In this document: positions 63,460 to 64,000 of the stretch, piece after piece
Layout of the letters: each line of letters starts with the position of its first letter
Numbering within the stretch: position 1 is the first letter of the stretch
NCBI GenBank assembly: GCA_028751875.1
Contig: CM054167.1
Location: forward strand, 18,070,104 to 18,134,103
Source: Rapana venosa
Taxonomy: Eukaryota > Mollusca > Gastropoda > Neogastropoda > Muricidae
Reading direction: 5' to 3'
DNA: 64,000 nt
Notes under the pieces: generated by a model
The model's input: only the letters and a program-made list of their open reading frames with translations
The model's database searches: none
Told to the model about the DNA's origin: nothing
Translations under genes and position numbers: made by a program

Positions 63460-64000
63460 GGTGGGTGGGGTGAGGGGGGGGAGGGTAGGGGGGCGGGGGC
63501 GGGTATAGGCTTTCATTTAGTTGACAAGGTTATTTCAGTACAGGCCATTTTTTTGCTTTTCATGTAGAAAAGTAACCGCTCAATATTTGACGACTGGGGT
63601 TGAATGGTGTAAACATGAATGTCCGAGCTTTGATTTGTTCTCACAAGGCATAAGCTATAATGATTTCCATGTATAATAATATTAGTATTATTATTATTAT
63701 CAACGCATTTTGGATGAAGAACTTCGGGGTTTGCTCTCCAGTTTGATATCCGGCTTGTAATCGTCACAGATACCAGAAGATGAAAGTCTTAAATCCTGAA
63801 CCAATCCAATGAACTGTCGAAGCAGACTGCTCTCAATCCTCTTTGAATATATTTCCCGCGAGTGTTGTAAATATTATACACACACACACATACACACACG
63901 GATCTTCTGAAAGGTGTCTTTTGCCAGGAATAATATACACACAGATGTTCTGAACTTGTTTTTTTTTTTTTCTTCCTGCAAGGAATATAGACACAGCTAT
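63460..64000. other. Unassigned right edge
   Basis: 63540-63860 is base-balanced with no repeat recognised and no exon identified. Short (AC)n occurs at 63880-63898, and two similar AATA...ACACA...GAT(C/G)TTCTGAA blocks lie at 63870-63915 and 63930-63952. Confidence 0.45.

Overview
The window is non-coding-rich animal (eukaryotic) nuclear DNA, most likely from a mollusc, probably a marine gastropod. That identification is an inference from a split gene with GT-AG introns, very dense tRNA- and 5S-derived SINEs, RTE-like LINE fragments, long microsatellites and poly-G tracts. There are no operons, prophages or CRISPR loci.

One protein gene is well supported: the 3' half of an endophilin-B gene (SH3GLB1 family) on the + strand. 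Four coding exons join in frame: 10882-10971, 12633-12733, 27392-27632 and 33874-33981. Together they give 179 residues and a TAG stop: the last helix of the N-BAR domain, a Ser/Pro/Gly/Ala linker, and a C-terminal SH3 domain split by a 6.2 kb intron. The N-terminal exons are not visible in 1-10881 and probably lie to the left of the window. The protein family acts on membrane curvature at mitochondria, autophagosomes and endosomes.

Most of the rest is repeats. I recognise a modular SINE system: at least four heads (A, B and F, tRNA-like with box A and box B; G, a further tRNA-like head), a shared central core, and three interchangeable 3' tails (A, B, C). A separate SINE has a tRNA-like start fused to the internal promoter part of 5S rRNA. 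Fragments of two non-LTR retrotransposons (4.9-6 kb and 20.9-21.1 kb; 42.5-43.5 kb) are nested with the SINEs, sometimes with visible target-site duplications. There is also an unnamed ~350 bp repeat with a GGGGATGC/GCATCCCC hairpin, and candidate MITEs.

Tandem arrays, left to right: 75 bp units (187-600), a degenerate array ending in the exon 2 acceptor (12110-12632), 46 bp x19 (23184-24040), 24 bp (26035-27080), ~77 bp x5 ending in the last acceptor (33465-33873), a polypyrimidine minisatellite (47757-48262), ~35 bp (50180-52215), a dimeric ~190 bp array (57405-58480), and a hairpin-bearing ~80 bp array (58470-59745). The + strand is T/G-rich through the gene and its 3' flank to about 43.6 kb, then mostly A/C-rich to about 63 kb apart from a T/G island at 47.6-48.86 kb. 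This suggests the left part is transcribed rightward and that a convergent minus-strand gene may lie to the right, but no exon of such a gene was found.
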